This document shows positions 62,833 through 64,000 of a stretch of DNA of 64,000 nt, piece after piece (the stretch's first letter is position 1; each line of letters begins with the position of its first letter). The notes beneath the pieces are model-generated. The model made no database searches and was not told the origin of the DNA. It worked only from the letters and a program-made list of their open reading frames with translations. Made by a program: the position numbers and the translations under genes. Source of the stretch: Spirosoma utsteinense. Lineage in GTDB: Bacteria > Bacteroidota > Bacteroidia > Cytophagales > Spirosomataceae. The DNA is taken from the NCBI RefSeq assembly GCF_014282275.1, contig NZ_VFIA01000011.1, positions 124,001 through 188,000 on the forward strand. Direction: 5' to 3'.

Positions 62833-63585
62833 TTAAGTGATGGGTGCTAAAACAGACGGAGCGGGAAAGCTGTCGGACGGGGAATTCACGATCAACATAC
62901 TGAAGATGTTGTTGGCGGTGTGAATGCCGGTGCTGACCTCTACCCCGTTATCGAGCAACGTAGTTACTATCAGCAGCAAACCGAAGCTACAGAAGTAAGT
63001 CATCGACACCGCTTCGTCACCTTCAATTTTACCCCAGTGAGGGCCCGTGAACAACAGGATCGTGATCGCTGCCGCAATGGGTATGTTTTTGGTGGCTAGG
63101 CCGAAAGCCTGGAGAATGTATCCCCGGTATAGTGCTTCCTCGGCCAACACCTGCAACGTAATAAAAACTAAACCAAAGAGGAGGGCCGGTATAAACTGAA
63201 TCCATTTCAGACTGAGGTAATAGTTAGCCGGATCGATCAAATAATTTAACCCTTCAAATGCCGTGCACAAGCCCAGCATCACGCCAAAAGCAAATAGCAT
63301 ACGCTTCCAGCGAAACCGGGGAGATGCCGTAAGCACAGTTAATATGGGACGTTGGTGAATAGACCTGACAACCAATAGTAGTACGGGTAATGCCGAAGCC
63401 CGGTAGAGGAAGTTTGCGTAGTAATCGACAATGTCGGCTGGTAATGCTACCCGCCTTAGGTGGCTGAGGAATAGGTGAAATAATACGGGTAAATGCAGAA
63501 GGCTAATGAGCAGACCGATCCCGTAGCGCCACCAGTGGTTTTTGCCGGTTTTAGCTTTGTCGATGAATGGATGCATAGTTGTCAT
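62833..63585 (-). CDS. CPBP intramembrane metalloprotease, C-terminus apparently frameshifted
   Basis: A 250-residue polytopic membrane protein of the CPBP/Abi (CAAX protease-like) family, with the motif LAEEALYRGYILQAF (EExxxR) and later His-containing helices (FTGPHWG; GIHTANNIFSML). The frame ends at 62833 after SFPAPSVLAPIT. In the next frame downstream there is a typical membrane tail (FDWVSVLSIWVSYLILLW, then TKKYHWNW) to a stop at 62717-62719. One extra T in the TTTT run (plus-strand AAAA at 62849-62852) would join the two. The gene is therefore probably frameshifted, or the read has an error. Its start overlaps the end of the GNAT gene by 4 bp (translational coupling). Confidence 0.8.
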   Translation of the reverse strand: MTTMHPFIDKAKTGKNHWWRYGIGLLISLLHLPVLFHLFLSHLRRVALPADIVDYYANFLYRASALPVLLLVVRSIHQRPILTVLTASPRFRWKRMLFAFGVMLGLCTAFEGLNYLIDPANYYLSLKWIQFIPALLFGLVFITLQVLAEEALYRGYILQAFGLATKNIPIAAAITILLFTGPHWGKIEGDEAVSMTYFCSFGLLLIVTTLLDNGVEVSTGIHTANNIFSMLIVNSPSDSFPAPSVLAPIT

Positions 63586-64000
63586 CTTAGCAGGCTGTAA
63601 TAGATAACGGCTTCGTCGGTAACCAAATGCGTCAGTCCCAAACGCTCCATTACCCGCACCGACGCCCGGTTGGGTACGTCGGTAGCCGCAATAATCTCCG
63701 TAAAGCCCACCGTTTCAAACCCATAGTCAAGCATAATACGAGCGGCTTCGGTGGCTAAACCCTGGCCCCACCAGGCCGGTAAAAGCCCATATATGAGTTG
63801 CAACGGGTGAGGCAGGTGCTCGAAATACCAGTAGCCGCAAAAGCCAATAACGGACCGTTGACCCGTTTCCCGAATGGCCCATAAGCCGTAGCTAAGGTCC
63901 CTGAACATAACGACGCTCCTGTTGACCACATCAGCCGTCCAGGCCTCTTCTACAAGCAAGTCATCCAGCAAGTAGCGCCGGACGTCCGGGTCGGTGAACA
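63582..64000 (-). CDS. GNAT-family N-acetyltransferase, 5'-truncated by window edge
   Basis: The frame is open to the right edge, so the start lies outside the window; about 139 residues are present. Family features are VIGFCGYWYFEH, the acetyl-CoA loop LLPAWWGQGLATEAARIMLDY and NRASVRVMERLGL, typical of RimJ/RimL-like acetyltransferases acting on protein N-termini or small amines. The segment TDPDVRRYLLDDLL before it is the usual start region. The stop overlaps the start of the CPBP gene. Confidence 0.9.
   Translation of the reverse strand, partial: FTDPDVRRYLLDDLLVEEAWTADVVNRSVVMFRDLSYGLWAIRETGQRSVIGFCGYWYFEHLPHPLQLIYGLLPAWWGQGLATEAARIMLDYGFETVGFTEIIAATDVPNRASVRVMERLGLTHLVTDEAVIYYSLLR

Overview
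The window reads as chromosomal DNA of a Bacteroidota member of the Cytophagales, most like Spirosoma or a close relative. The grounds are a SusC/SusD pair, a hybrid two-component system with reg_prop propellers, a degenerate-Nudix (NrtR-type) arabinose regulator, promoter-like sites close to TAnnTTTG, few obvious Shine-Dalgarno sequences, and fairly G+C-rich genes. The genus is an inference. No rRNA, tRNA, IS element or CRISPR array was recognised. Both edges cut genes: a trehalase C-terminus on the left and a GNAT acetyltransferase on the right.

Layout. 1-9 kb: housekeeping and envelope genes (trehalase end, truA, a methyltransferase, two divergent secreted beta-propeller proteins, a vanadium haloperoxidase-like protein, an MscS channel, corA). 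9-11.1 kb: a membrane protein of unknown function, then a small A+T-rich two-gene cassette (nucleotidyltransferase-like protein plus a short helical partner). The cassette lies between two copies of the maeB promoter and 5' end. 11.1-17 kb: maeB, trpS, deoC, a TIM-barrel sugar isomerase and a PAP2 phosphatase. 17-21.5 kb: an SDR and an OYE-type flavin oxidoreductase in one operon, a secreted alpha/beta hydrolase and two uncharacterised genes.

21.7-38.6 kb is a polysaccharide utilisation locus: hybrid sensor/AraC regulator, SusC, SusD, an IPT-domain surface glycan-binding lipoprotein, a DUF1080/PA14 protein, a sorbosone-dehydrogenase-like propeller fused to a type-1 copper domain, and a GH9 endoglucanase. 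A beta-glucan target is inferred from GH9. Putative oxidative enzymes next to a classical hydrolase are unusual. 39.1-45 kb is an RND efflux operon (adaptor, pump, outer-membrane factor).

45.1-52.9 kb, on the minus strand, is an L-arabinose operon in the order araR, araB, araA, GH51 arabinofuranosidase, araD, galM. A GTAACA-N3-TGTTAC palindrome lies at the presumed start of transcription. 53-64 kb holds a large secreted esterase/peptidase-like protein and then minus-strand genes: lipoproteins, a TPR protein, an NTF2-like protein, a ScyD/ScyE-like propeller, a cupin, a secreted agmatine/arginine deiminase-like enzyme, a CPBP protease with an apparent 3' frameshift, and the GNAT fragment.

A recurring feature is the number of very long, nearly perfect intergenic hairpins (perfect stems of 37, 29 and 24 bp, and a 37-bp stem with one mismatch). 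Each has its own sequence, and they sit mostly at gene 3' ends.
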